Positions 7,028 through 16,033 of a DNA stretch of 64,000 nucleotides are shown here, in pieces. The notes beneath the pieces were generated by a model that was not told the origin of the DNA, did no database searches, and saw only the letters and a list, made by a program, of their open reading frames with translations. The stretch is from Clostridia bacterium (GTDB lineage Bacteria > Bacillota > Clostridia > Christensenellales > DTU072): positions 1 through 64,000 of the forward strand of contig JAEDHK010000002.1 in the NCBI GenBank assembly GCA_016297005.1, read 5' to 3'. Position numbers and translations under genes: made by a program. Every line of letters begins with the position of its first letter. Within the stretch, counting starts at the first letter, position 1.

Positions 7028-9329
7028 CGTTGCTCCCCTGCTTATAATTTGCGCCGTCTTTGATATAGTCGAGAAGTCCGCTGTCTTCCATTTGCTTTTT
7101 ATACCACCGATAAGAAAATATCGGTCTGCCGCATAAAAAATGATTCCGCCCCGTTTTCCCGTCGGCGGTTTCCCAATGGATCACGAAAAACTTTCTTCCT
7201 CTTCCGTTGAACGATCCGAAAGATACGGACTGCCCGGCTATCGCCGTCCCCTTCCCTCTTGCAATTATTTTTCCGTTAACGCTGACGGTATACCGCGTTT
7301 CCGTATTTTCGTTAAGGTCGCTTACGGCAAAAAGCTCTGCCCGACTCCCCGTTTTGTCCATCATAAGACACAACGGTTGTTGACTGTTCCTGATATAATA
7401 ATACGCCGATTTTTTATCAAAATAATAATCGACCACGGCGTCGGAAAACTGCGGCCAACAATCCATGATATTCCACCAGATCAATCCCGTACGTCGCCCC
7501 TTCCGGCATCGGAAACTTTCCACAAAATATTTTACGGCCTCCGCCTGTACGATCTGACTCATCGCTGAAAAACTGTTCAACGATCGAGGCGTTTCTCCGA
7601 AAAAGCATCGTATTTGTCGTGCCATCAAACCGATCCGGTACGTATACGGAGAGTTTTTGAGTTCGGGCGAAGAGGCGTGATAAAGCCACATCTTATTGTT
7701 TTTATACGGCCATAGATATTCTTTCGGAATAAACTTTTCGATCGAACCGACCGAATTGCAGCCATGGTATCCCATTTCGCTGGCGAAAGTAGCGGTATGA
7801 TTGCGATAAAATTTACCTTTAAAATACTTTCTCGGTCCCCATAGATGCTGTTCCGGCGTTTTCATTCCTTTTTTGGCTGCCTCTCCCGATATATGCGGAG
7901 AGCTGGGAAGATAGGGACGAGAACCGTCTTCTTTCTCCAAAACCTCAGGAAGAACTTTCCGGGTTAAAAGGTTCTCCTCCGGGTTTTTCCTGCCGAACCA
8001 CGAATACGCAAGGTCGCATTCGTTATCCCCCGCCCAAACGCACAGAGAGGGATGGTTCCGTAGCCGCCGCACAACGGAGATCGCCTCCTCGCGCAATTGA
8101 TCTTTCATCCTGTCCGTCTGCGGATAAACGGCGCACGCCATCATAAAGTCCTGCCAGACGAAAACACCCTTTTCGTCGCACAAGTCGTAGAAGTCGTCGC
8201 TCTCATACACGCCTCCGCCCCAGACGCGTAAAGCGTTGCAACCGCAATCCAGCGCAAGGTCCAGGATGACCGGCATACGCTCTCTGTCACGGGAATGGAA
8301 TGCGTCGCAGGGCACCCAATTGGTCCCCATAATATAAATATCCTTATTATTGATTCTGAAAAGAAAGCTCCCGGGCTTTTCCTTTGTCGTTATTTCATCC
8401 CGGATCAGTTCTGCCGTCCGTATGCCGTAGCGAAAAGCGTATTCGTCCGCAATTTCTCCATTGTGCGTCAGGGTTGCTCGCACGTCGTATAAATTCGGCT
8501 TGCCGTAGCCGCGTACCCACCAAAGTTTCGGGTTTGCGACGATAAAGCCGCATTCTCCGCGCAAAGATTTCAGTTCCTTCTCTTCAAAAAATACGCTCTC
8601 GTCGCATTTTCCTTCTATTTTTATCGAATAGCCGCTCGGAAAATCGTCTCCTATCTCTGTATCGTAGGATAATCTCAGTTTTGCCGCTCCGTCTGATAGC
8701 TCGGCGACGGATAAAAAGACGCTATTAATGCGATTCTTTCTTTTTTGCACAGCAGAAACGCCCTTCCAGAGACCGCCGCCCACGATACGCGGACAGATAT
8801 CCCATCCAAAAGAATGAGCGGCTTTTCTGAAAACAAGAGAGGGATCGTTGTATTTGAAAGCGACCGCACCGGCGAGATCATATTTTTTTGCTTCTACGCA
8901 CACGGGCAGCAGTTGAACGATAAGTTCGTTTTCTCCTTCTCTGAGTCCGTCCGCAAAAAATTCATGTTCAATAAACATATTCTCCGCATGACCGATTTTT
9001 TTCCCGTTCAAATAAATATCGGCAATGGTATCGATCCCGTCAAAGCGCAAAAAAACATCTTCGATCGATCCCGCCCAAGAAAAGGTCGTATAGTAAAAAA
9101 CGTGATGACTTTCGTATTCCGTTAATCTGAGAAAATTATCTCCGAAATAGGGGTCGGGCAACAGTCCGGCACGAACTAAATCAAGCGGCCAGTCTCCGGG
9201 TACGCGAGCCGGAACGCAAGGGGCGGGCAGAGCGTTCCACTCCGTTCCGTTTCGCACTGCTTTTGCATCGTTGAAAGGCACCGTCTTTAACCGCCACCCC
9301 GTTTCAATTTTCTGCTCTTTCAGATACAT
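7014..9329 (-). CDS. glycoside hydrolase family 2, beta-mannosidase-like
   Basis: A 771-residue cytoplasmic enzyme with no signal peptide. Order: GH2 sugar-binding jelly roll (~10-185), Ig-like domain (~190-300), then a TIM barrel. The barrel shows the general acid/base E437 in WAGDNE and the nucleophile E518 in FASEMGYHG, the arrangement of retaining GH2 beta-mannosidases. LRVWGGGVYESDDFYDLCDEKG is also typical of that subfamily. It should release terminal beta-linked mannose (or a related sugar) from imported oligosaccharides. It is first in an operon with the transporter and the LRR lipoprotein. An extended -10 promoter lies at 9358-9386 and a GGGG site before the ATG. Confidence 0.85.
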   Translation of the reverse strand: MYLKEQKIETGWRLKTVPFNDAKAVRNGTEWNALPAPCVPARVPGDWPLDLVRAGLLPDPYFGDNFLRLTEYESHHVFYYTTFSWAGSIEDVFLRFDGIDTIADIYLNGKKIGHAENMFIEHEFFADGLREGENELIVQLLPVCVEAKKYDLAGAVAFKYNDPSLVFRKAAHSFGWDICPRIVGGGLWKGVSAVQKRKNRINSVFLSVAELSDGAAKLRLSYDTEIGDDFPSGYSIKIEGKCDESVFFEEKELKSLRGECGFIVANPKLWWVRGYGKPNLYDVRATLTHNGEIADEYAFRYGIRTAELIRDEITTKEKPGSFLFRINNKDIYIMGTNWVPCDAFHSRDRERMPVILDLALDCGCNALRVWGGGVYESDDFYDLCDEKGVFVWQDFMMACAVYPQTDRMKDQLREEAISVVRRLRNHPSLCVWAGDNECDLAYSWFGRKNPEENLLTRKVLPEVLEKEDGSRPYLPSSPHISGEAAKKGMKTPEQHLWGPRKYFKGKFYRNHTATFASEMGYHGCNSVGSIEKFIPKEYLWPYKNNKMWLYHASSPELKNSPYTYRIGLMARQIRCFFGETPRSLNSFSAMSQIVQAEAVKYFVESFRCRKGRRTGLIWWNIMDCWPQFSDAVVDYYFDKKSAYYYIRNSQQPLCLMMDKTGSRAELFAVSDLNENTETRYTVSVNGKIIARGKGTAIAGQSVSFGSFNGRGRKFFVIHWETADGKTGRNHFLCGRPIFSYRWYKKQMEDSGLLDYIKDGANYKQGSNDDEI

Positions 9330-9357
9330 GCTTTACCCCTTATGCTCTGATAAAACC

Positions 9358-9386
9358 ATTATAGCATGACAAGGGAAATATGAAAA
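9358..9386 (-). promoter_or_regulatory. promoter of the GH2 operon
   Basis: TTTTCA, a 17-base spacer and TATAAT (9363-9358) with a TG extension, in the context CATGCTATAAT. The CATGCTAT block recurs upstream of other minus-strand genes in this window. Confidence 0.6.
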
Positions 9387-9413
9387 GTCCCCTCTTTGGG
9401 GAGAACACGAAGA

Positions 9414-10193
9414 CTATTTTCGGAGGGTTATCTTTTCCGGAAAGGCCAGACTGTATCCCGTTCTTTCCTCCCTCTTTTTTGCAAGGCGGCCGTTGAGCCA
9501 ATAGAAAAAGAGCAAAAGGAATGTAAAAAGAATGGACACGACGACAAAATAAATCGCGGTAAACAGAGGCGTAACGACAAGCGACGGGAAAAGGTAATTC
9601 AGTATAGAACCGTCGGTAATGCGGATAAAAATCAGTTTTCCGTACAGTTCTGTATACGGAGTAAACAAGTGCATAATCCAGGAATATCCGATCATAACGG
9701 CTATGCCGACAAGGTTGCACCACCACGTCTTTTTAATCTCAAAACGCCGAACGTTGGCGATCATCAGAATGGATCCGAAATAGAGCGCATGATGATTAAC
9801 GATCGCCATGATAAACAGGAAAATAGATTCTTGCAGACCGTTGTTGACAAAAGAATCCGGCGATACCCAGGACGCAACGGAATAAAACATACCGGCAAGA
9901 AAACCGCAAAAGGCGCCGAGAACGTCTAATTTTTTGATACGAAAAACGATCGTTATGCCAAATAAAAAGTAGCTGATCGCCGAAAATTCGACGGGAACTT
10001 TCAGATGTTGCCCCACCGCTTGCCAATAAATATATTCGGACGTTTTGTATAAAATAAGGAAAAAAGCGATCCCGTACGCGATCTTATAGGACAATTCCGG
10101 TTTATCTCTCAACGTAAAAACGGCGACGTTCAGGCCGACAAACAACAGTAAAACGGCCAATCCTGCCCACCAATAAGTATTTCCTCCGAACAT
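9414..10193 (-). CDS. YwaF/TMEM164-like multi-pass membrane protein
   Basis: A 259-residue protein with about seven hydrophobic helices and few charged loops. EFSAISYFLFGI in the middle and VNHHALYFGSILM further on resemble the conserved polar positions of the TIGR02206/YwaF (TMEM164) family, whose bacterial function is unknown. The ATG has an AGGAG site 5 bases upstream. It follows the O-antigen-ligase-like gene on the same strand with a 106-base gap holding its own CATGCTATGAT promoter element, so it is probably separately transcribed. Family assignment is tentative; an integral membrane protein is certain from hydrophobicity. Confidence 0.65.
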   Translation of the reverse strand: MFGGNTYWWAGLAVLLLFVGLNVAVFTLRDKPELSYKIAYGIAFFLILYKTSEYIYWQAVGQHLKVPVEFSAISYFLFGITIVFRIKKLDVLGAFCGFLAGMFYSVASWVSPDSFVNNGLQESIFLFIMAIVNHHALYFGSILMIANVRRFEIKKTWWCNLVGIAVMIGYSWIMHLFTPYTELYGKLIFIRITDGSILNYLFPSLVVTPLFTAIYFVVVSILFTFLLLFFYWLNGRLAKKREERTGYSLAFPEKITLRK

Positions 10194-10222
10194 TTCTTCT
10201 CCTGAAAAAACGTGTTTTGCTT

Positions 10223-10233
10223 ATCATAGCATG
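10223..10233 (-). promoter_or_regulatory. extended -10 element, membrane-protein gene
   Basis: CATGCTATGAT on the minus strand (10233-10223), 30 bases before the ATG at 10193. The -35 region is weak. Confidence 0.4.
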
Positions 10234-10299
10234 AATTACTTAAAAAGGAAAGAATTTTTTCCCTCGAGTCCAAAATCGAGGCCGGACGCTTTCCTTCTT

Positions 10300-11652
10300 T
10301 TACTGAAAAAATCTTTTTTTCACTTTTTGATCGGGACGACAACAAAGGATCATCGCGGCGATCTGAACGAGCGTCTGCGGGGTGTAAAACTGTATGTCAA
10401 GCAAGGAAATAGCGAAGATATGCAGAAGAATGGCTCCGATGACGTAAGCCTTACGGGAATGCGCCGAACAAACGGTGCATACGGCGGTCACAATGTAAAA
10501 AACAAACGCCGCGGCACCCACCGCTCCGAATGTGGCAATGGTCTGCACGAGCGTATTATGATACCAGAAAGGTACGAAAGACGCAGACATCTGACCTTCG
10601 ATCCCGTATCCCATATTTTCTCCGAAACCGACGCCGAAAATCGGATGCTCCAAAAACTTCTCCCAGCCCTTTTGCCACAGTTCGAAACGATGATAGTCGG
10701 CAAACTTCCTGTCGATCATTACGGAAAGGAGCCTTTTTACCGCGTCCATTTTCAAAACCATAACGGCAACGGCCGCGGCGATGAAGATGAGGAGCGTTAT
10801 GATCCATCCCGCCTTTTGTTTGCTTTTCGCAATGCAAATAGCGGTAAAGACGATACAAAGGAGGCCCGTCATAAGAAGCGTCGCGCGTGAATTGGTCAAG
10901 GCGACCAAAACAACGGTAATAACCACCGGGATCAGCCACAGGAAAGAACCTTTCCTTTTGCTTACGGAAAGATAAAAATAAACGGGCAACGCGCGGGAAA
11001 TCAGATTGGCGTACTGATTGGCGGTTGTTTCTCCGGGCAGAATTTTGTGTTCGAGAAATACGTCTATACTCTCCATGCGAAGCAGATGCGTAACGAATTC
11101 CGCCGCGGCGAGAAGAGAGGCGAAAACCACCGCCCACATCACAAGATTCAGCGCCCTGTCTCTGCCGTCCGTGCCGATGCCGAGAGAAAAGAAAACGGTA
11201 AACAAACCGAACAGAAAGGCCAGCCCGGCCACGGCGAGGAACAATCTTACGGTCCACCACTCGGTAAGTAAGCCCGACAAAGCGATGGCAAGATACAAAG
11301 CAAGCGCACCGAAAGTAAACAGCGGCAGGCCCTTTTCTCTCTTCCCCGGGCGAAAACGCGCCGTATGTACGACGATACCGATCAGAATCGCAACCACCGC
11401 CAACACGTATACGTACAGCGCATAGGGCGCGTTATAGCTCTTATATAAAACGAGCGTAAATAAAAAAGGATAAATAAGAAGTGCCGACAAATCGCGACAG
11501 CAAGCGAAAGTAACGCCTATCATCAAGCCCAAAAAAGCAAATCCGAATACGGCTTGGTCAAAGTACCAGAAAGCATATGCGGCAGCCGTCAAAAAAGCAA
11601 AATACAGCGGAGAATAAAACACTTTTTTTTCTTTATAATTTGCGGCGGCCAT
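10300..11652 (-). CDS. O-antigen ligase-like (Wzy_C) membrane protein
   Basis: A 450-residue protein with about 11-12 membrane helices. The Wzy_C hallmarks are visible: an Arg in LTNSRATLL near mid-protein, a large extracytoplasmic loop (~300-350) ending WYHNTLVQTIATFG, and closely spaced helices on each side. Members ligate or polymerise undecaprenyl-linked glycans; in a Gram-positive cell this points to a capsule or wall polysaccharide. No glycan-synthesis genes are adjacent, so the substrate cannot be named. It has its own promoter (11697-11725) and a GGAG site before the ATG, and stands divergent from gdhA. Confidence 0.82.
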   Translation of the reverse strand: MAAANYKEKKVFYSPLYFAFLTAAAYAFWYFDQAVFGFAFLGLMIGVTFACCRDLSALLIYPFLFTLVLYKSYNAPYALYVYVLAVVAILIGIVVHTARFRPGKREKGLPLFTFGALALYLAIALSGLLTEWWTVRLFLAVAGLAFLFGLFTVFFSLGIGTDGRDRALNLVMWAVVFASLLAAAEFVTHLLRMESIDVFLEHKILPGETTANQYANLISRALPVYFYLSVSKRKGSFLWLIPVVITVVLVALTNSRATLLMTGLLCIVFTAICIAKSKQKAGWIITLLIFIAAAVAVMVLKMDAVKRLLSVMIDRKFADYHRFELWQKGWEKFLEHPIFGVGFGENMGYGIEGQMSASFVPFWYHNTLVQTIATFGAVGAAAFVFYIVTAVCTVCSAHSRKAYVIGAILLHIFAISLLDIQFYTPQTLVQIAAMILCCRPDQKVKKRFFQ

Positions 11653-11696
11653 CGTATTTTTTCTCCTTATGCGTCGTCACTTCGACGTGTTTATTG

Positions 11697-11725
11697 ATTA
11701 TACAATATTATTCTGCGTTTGACAA
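11697..11725 (-). promoter_or_regulatory. promoter of the O-antigen-ligase-like gene
   Basis: TTGTCA (11725-11720), 17-base spacer, TATAAT (11702-11697). Confidence 0.75.
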
Positions 11726-11771
11726 GCGCCGCCGTTTACGCAAATTTTTTTGAAAAATTTTTTCCATATTA

Positions 11772-11799
11772 TTGACAAGCGGAAAAAAGAAATTATACA
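11772..11799 (+). promoter_or_regulatory. gdhA promoter
   Basis: TTGACA (11772-11777) and TATACA (11794-11799) with a 16-base spacer, about 58 bases before the gdhA start. It is divergent from the promoter at 11697-11725. Confidence 0.65.
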
Positions 11800-11857
11800 C
11801 TATAAGGCGAAAAAAAAAGCAATCATACCTTAGGTATGAAAAAAGGAGACTATTTTT

Positions 11858-13204
11858 ATGAGCACCGCACATCAAGCAATGGTTGAGGTTTTTGAAGAAG
11901 TCAAAAAGCGCAATCCGAACGAACCGGAATTTCATCAGGCGGTAAAAGAGATATTGGAATCCCTTGAACCCGTGGTTGAAAAACACCCCGAATTTATCGA
12001 AAGAGGGATCATTAAATCCATCGTTGAACCGGAAAGAATCATTAAGTTCCGCGTACCGTGGGTCGACGACAACGGTAACGTTCAGATCAACCGTGGATAT
12101 CGTATTCAGTTTAACAGCGCTATCGGACCCTACAAAGGCGGTTTGCGTTTCCATCCCTCCGTTTACGAAGGTATCATTAAGTTCCTCGGTTTCGAGCAGA
12201 TCTTCAAAAATTCTCTTACCGGACTGCCCATCGGCGGCGGCAAGGGCGGCAGCGACTTCGATCCCCACGGCAAGTCCGACGCCGAAGTCATGCGTTTCTG
12301 CCAGAGCTTCATGACCGAACTGTATCGTCACATCGGCAAGGACGTTGACGTCCCGGCCGGCGACATCGGCGTAGGCGGCAGAGAGATCGGCTTCCTTTAC
12401 GGACAATATAAGCGTATTACCGGACTGTACGAGGGCGTCCTGACCGGAAAGGGTCTTACCTTCGGCGGATCCCTCGCCCGTACCGAGGCTACCGGCTTCG
12501 GCCTTTGTTACTTTACCGAAGCTTTATTGGACGACCACGGCGACAGCTTTAAGGGTAAAACCGTCGTCATCTCCGGCGCCGGCAACGTCGCTATTTTCGC
12601 TCATCAGAAGGCTACCGAACTCGGCGCAAAGGTCGTGGCTATGTGCGACAGCAACGGTTATATCTACGACAAGAACGGCGTTGATCTCGACGCTGTAAAA
12701 GAGCTCAAAATCAAGAGCCGCAAGCGTATCAAAGAATACGTCTCCATTCATCCGGAAGCCGAATACCACGAGGGTTGTAAGGGCATCTGGACCATTCCCT
12801 GCGATATTGCCCTGCCCTGCGCCACTCAAAACGAGATCGACGAAGAAAGCGCAAAGATCCTCGTCAAGAACGGCTGCAAGTGCGTTTGCGAAGGCGCCAA
12901 CATGCCCTCCACTCCCGAAGCGATCGCTACTTTCCAAGAAAACAACGTTCTTTTCGGACCTGCAAAGGCCGCTAACGCCGGCGGCGTAGCCACTTCCGCT
13001 TTGGAAATGAGCCAAAACAGCCTTCGCATGAGTTGGACTTTTGAAGAGGTAGACGCCAAACTGAAGAACATCATGGTCAATATCTACAAGAACATCTCCG
13101 CAGCCGCCAAAGAATACGGAATGGCCGGAAACCTCGTCGCAGGCGCTAACATCGCCGGTTTCTTGAAGGTTGCAAACGCTATGATGGCGCAAGGATTGGT
13201 GTAA
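11858..13204 (+). CDS. gdhA: NADP-type glutamate dehydrogenase
   Basis: Cytoplasmic enzyme that converts 2-oxoglutarate and ammonium to glutamate. The 448 residues match the hexameric small-GDH family. The N-terminal substrate domain has NSAIGPYKGGLRFHPSV and the catalytic lysine K129 in PIGGGKGGSDFDP. DVDVPAGDIGVGGREIG follows. The Rossmann domain starts near TVVISGAGNVA. CEGANMPSTPEA and FGPAKAANAGGVATSALEM are family signatures. GGAGA precedes the ATG. The DUF1846 gene starts 18 bases after the stop and is likely cotranscribed. This is the main ammonium-assimilation gene seen here. NADP preference is inferred from overall likeness to biosynthetic GDHs. Confidence 0.97.
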   Translation: MSTAHQAMVEVFEEVKKRNPNEPEFHQAVKEILESLEPVVEKHPEFIERGIIKSIVEPERIIKFRVPWVDDNGNVQINRGYRIQFNSAIGPYKGGLRFHPSVYEGIIKFLGFEQIFKNSLTGLPIGGGKGGSDFDPHGKSDAEVMRFCQSFMTELYRHIGKDVDVPAGDIGVGGREIGFLYGQYKRITGLYEGVLTGKGLTFGGSLARTEATGFGLCYFTEALLDDHGDSFKGKTVVISGAGNVAIFAHQKATELGAKVVAMCDSNGYIYDKNGVDLDAVKELKIKSRKRIKEYVSIHPEAEYHEGCKGIWTIPCDIALPCATQNEIDEESAKILVKNGCKCVCEGANMPSTPEAIATFQENNVLFGPAKAANAGGVATSALEMSQNSLRMSWTFEEVDAKLKNIMVNIYKNISAAAKEYGMAGNLVAGANIAGFLKVANAMMAQGLV

Positions 13205-13222
13205 TAATAAGGACCACGTAAG

Positions 13223-14692
13223 ATGCAAATCGGATTCGATAATCAACTTTATCTGAAAAAGCAGGAAGAAAACATCCGAAAGCGGATCGACATGTTCCAT
13301 AATAAACTTTATTTGGAATTCGGCGGAAAGCTCTTCGACGATCTGCACGCAGCGCGCGTTTTGCCCGGGTACGATCCCAACGTCAAAACCAAACTGCTCC
13401 TTAAATTTAAAGACCAAGCGGAAATCATCTTGTGTATCAGCGCGCGCGCTTTGGAAGAACGCAAACGCCGGTCTGACTTCGGGATCACTTATGACGTAGA
13501 ATTGTTCCGTCTGATGGACAATCTACGCGCTCTCGGTCTGACGGTCAGCAACGTGGTTATCACTATGTTTACCGGTCAGCAAAGCGCTATCGAACTGAAA
13601 GAAAAGTTAGAACGCCGCAAGGAAAAAGTCTACATCCATAAGCCGACCAAAGGCTATCCCAACGACGTAAACACCATTGTCAGCGACGAAGGGTACGGCG
13701 CAAATCCCTACGTGGAAACAACCCGCCCCCTCGTCGTCGTTTCCGCGCCCGGTCCGGGCAGCGGAAAGCTGGCGACCTGCCTGAGCCAACTGTACCACGA
13801 ATACAAAAAGGGCGTCAAAGCCGGCTATGCCAAGTTTGAGTCCTTCCCGGTCTGGAACCTGCCTCTCTCGCACCCGGTCAACATCGCGTACGAAGCGGCC
13901 ACCGCCGATCTGGAAGACTTTAATATGATCGACTCTTTTCATCTCAACGCTACGGGGGAATTGGCCGTTAACTACAACCGCGATATGCAAGTATTCCCGG
14001 TCGTCCGCAATATTCTCTCCCGCATCCTCGGCAACGACAGCGCCTATCCCTCGCCCACCTGTATGGGCGTCAATATGATAGGTTATGCCATCTCCGATCA
14101 GAACGTCGTAGAAAACGCGGCCAAGCAAGAAGTCATCCGCAGATACTTCTCCGTCCTGTGCGACTACAAGCAAGGCACGGCCAAGCAAGCCGCCGTCGAC
14201 AGAGTAACCATGCTCATGAGCAATATGGGCCTGACCGGGACCGACCGCGCCGTGGTCAATCCCGCTCGCAAAAAATCCCAGGAAAGAGGCGTGCCCGCCT
14301 GCGCGTTGCAACTGCCCGACGGTTCCATCGTCCGCGGAAGAAACGGCAAAGCCTTGAAGGCCACTGCCGCCGTCGTCTTTAACGCAATGAAAAAGCACTT
14401 CGGCGTGCAACAAAAATTGAAGCTTCTTTCCCCCATCGTCATCGAGCCCATCGTGCAGATGAAGCGGGAGATCTACGGCATGAAAGACACGGCTCTCACC
14501 CTCAGCGAAGCTCTTGTCGCTCTCGCTGTCAGCGCCCCTACCAATACCACTATCGACGAAATCGTCAAAGGTCTGGATCTTTTGCGCGGGTGCGAGGCTC
14601 ATAGCACGGTCATGCTTCCGCAAGCCGAAATACAGGCCCTACGCAAGCTGGGTATCAACATTACCTGCGATCCCGAATACGATCAGAAATAA
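13223..14692 (+). CDS. DUF1846 family protein
   Basis: A 489-residue soluble protein of normal length for the DUF1846 (PF08903) family, which is conserved in many Firmicutes and has no firmly established role. The N-terminus MQIGFDNQLYLKKQEENI and a P-loop-like APGPGSGKLATCLSQLYHEY stretch (~172-191) are recognisable, the latter suggesting nucleotide binding. LNATGELAVNYNRDMQVFPVV follows in the middle domain. It lies 18 bases behind gdhA with an AAGGA site and is followed by a strong terminator, so the two form a small operon. No catalytic function is claimed. Confidence 0.9.
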   Translation: MQIGFDNQLYLKKQEENIRKRIDMFHNKLYLEFGGKLFDDLHAARVLPGYDPNVKTKLLLKFKDQAEIILCISARALEERKRRSDFGITYDVELFRLMDNLRALGLTVSNVVITMFTGQQSAIELKEKLERRKEKVYIHKPTKGYPNDVNTIVSDEGYGANPYVETTRPLVVVSAPGPGSGKLATCLSQLYHEYKKGVKAGYAKFESFPVWNLPLSHPVNIAYEAATADLEDFNMIDSFHLNATGELAVNYNRDMQVFPVVRNILSRILGNDSAYPSPTCMGVNMIGYAISDQNVVENAAKQEVIRRYFSVLCDYKQGTAKQAAVDRVTMLMSNMGLTGTDRAVVNPARKKSQERGVPACALQLPDGSIVRGRNGKALKATAAVVFNAMKKHFGVQQKLKLLSPIVIEPIVQMKREIYGMKDTALTLSEALVALAVSAPTNTTIDEIVKGLDLLRGCEAHSTVMLPQAEIQALRKLGINITCDPEYDQK

Positions 14693-14761
14693 TCGAAATC
14701 GGCAGCAAAAACATGAGCGACCGAGAAAAGGGATCTCCCATAGAGATTTTTTAAACGACAT

Positions 14762-14794
14762 AAAAGGCTAACGAAATTTCGTTAGCCTTTTACT
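14762..14794 (+). terminator. terminator after the DUF1846 gene
   Basis: A long near-perfect AAAAGGCTAACGAAA / TTTCGTTAGCCTTTT hairpin, ending in a T-rich stretch. It lies between convergent genes and is symmetric enough to serve the AraC gene on the other strand as well. Confidence 0.85.
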
Positions 14795-14880
14795 TTCTGC
14801 CTTGCAAAACACACAACTTTCATTAACAGTAAAGTGCGCTACATTTGTCCAAAAGGATTAATAACTCGATAAATCGGAAC

Positions 14881-15747
14881 TTATTTAACCGATTTTTTTC
14901 TCTTTACAGGAATCCAAATCTCACAATAATAGTTCTCGTCCAACGTTCCCTTGATATATTTTTGGGGGTCATCATACTTCTCAACACAATATCCCGCCGC
15001 AAATTCATATTCACTAATGGGTGGCAGCCATTCTGTGAAGATTTTTGTATAGATATCCTGCAATGCATCCGGCATAGCGCCCTTGCACGGGAAAATCGCC
15101 CAATCAAACGAAGGAATAGTACGCAAAACGAAACCCTCGGGAATCTCTTGTCCCTTGTAGGCGTCAGCTATCAGATACTCAAAAGAATCCGTCCCCATCG
15201 TTTCATCAATGTTAATTCCGAATTCTCCGCATACCGTCTGTCCTTTGCCCAAAGTATAGTGTTCCCGCCAGAATTGCGGAATAACCTCTTTTGCGTTCTC
15301 GTAGGCAAATGTTTTTACGTTGGCAATGACGGTAAACTCACCTTTTTTTTCAATTCTGTAATCCATTAGATATCCTCCTTCTAAATCTACCTTAATTTTT
15401 AACGGAGCAAAGGATTTCAGCATGACATTATCCTTTCGGACGGCAGTCGGCGTTGAGCCATGAAATCTTGTAAATGCTTTTGTGAAACTGTCGGGAGAAT
15501 CGTATCCGTATTTCAGAGCGATATCAATGATAGTATGCTCAGTCCCGATGATCTCATTCCCCGCTAATGCAAGTCGGCGGTTACGAATGTATTCGGCAAC
15601 CGTGAAACCGCACAGCATAGAAAATCCTTTTTGATAATAAAAAGGCGATATACCGATATGTTTGGCAATCTCTTCCACGGAAATGCTCTCTAACAAATGA
15701 TTCTCAATGTACCGAATAGAATCTCCAATCAATTTCACCCACTCCAC
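14881..15747 (-). CDS. AraC-family regulator with GyrI-like effector domain
   Basis: A 288-residue transcription factor. The N-terminal two-HTH AraC domain (~10-108) includes SVEEIAKHIGISPFYYQKGF and IALKYGYDSPDSFTKAFTRFHG. The C-terminal ~130-285 is a GyrI-like/AraC effector-binding domain (FTVIANVKTF, FEYLIADAY, DWAIFPCKG, EYEFAAGYCVEKY), the Rob/BmrR-type pocket for small hydrophobic ligands. The start is GTG at 15747 because AGGAG lies 9 bases upstream. It is monocistronic, with an extended -10 promoter just upstream. No obvious target operon is adjacent, so it may act on distant efflux or stress genes. Confidence 0.92.
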   Translation of the reverse strand: MEWVKLIGDSIRYIENHLLESISVEEIAKHIGISPFYYQKGFSMLCGFTVAEYIRNRRLALAGNEIIGTEHTIIDIALKYGYDSPDSFTKAFTRFHGSTPTAVRKDNVMLKSFAPLKIKVDLEGGYLMDYRIEKKGEFTVIANVKTFAYENAKEVIPQFWREHYTLGKGQTVCGEFGINIDETMGTDSFEYLIADAYKGQEIPEGFVLRTIPSFDWAIFPCKGAMPDALQDIYTKIFTEWLPPISEYEFAAGYCVEKYDDPQKYIKGTLDENYYCEIWIPVKRKKSVK

Positions 15748-15777
15748 GAGTTACTGCTCCTTTGCCGTTATGCCTCT

Positions 15778-15786
15778 ATTATATCA
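15778..15786 (-). promoter_or_regulatory. extended -10 promoter of the AraC-type gene
   Basis: TGATATAAT (15786-15778), a consensus extended -10, about 30 bases before the GTG start. No good -35 is present, as is usual for extended -10 promoters. Confidence 0.6.
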
Positions 15787-16033
15787 GAACCAAAATTGTG
15801 CGCCTCGACTTTTTATGCCAACATTTGTCCGATTCAATTCTCATAGGTTCAGAAAAATACTTATTTACCGGTTCTTTTATAATATCCAAAAAAGTAGTAA
15901 AATACAATCGGTTTTGTGCGCGGAAAAGATACCCCCGGTAAAATCCCGATCGCTTTTTTTCGTTATGAATGGGAATCCGTCCGAGAACGAAAAGGCTACC
16001 TATTAAATTTTTATAAAGAGAACAGAAAAGAGA

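Noticed and set aside
10261..10281. CCTCGA/TCGAGG hairpin downstream of the O-antigen-ligase-like gene
   Set aside because: No T-run follows on the minus strand, so it is not a convincing terminator.
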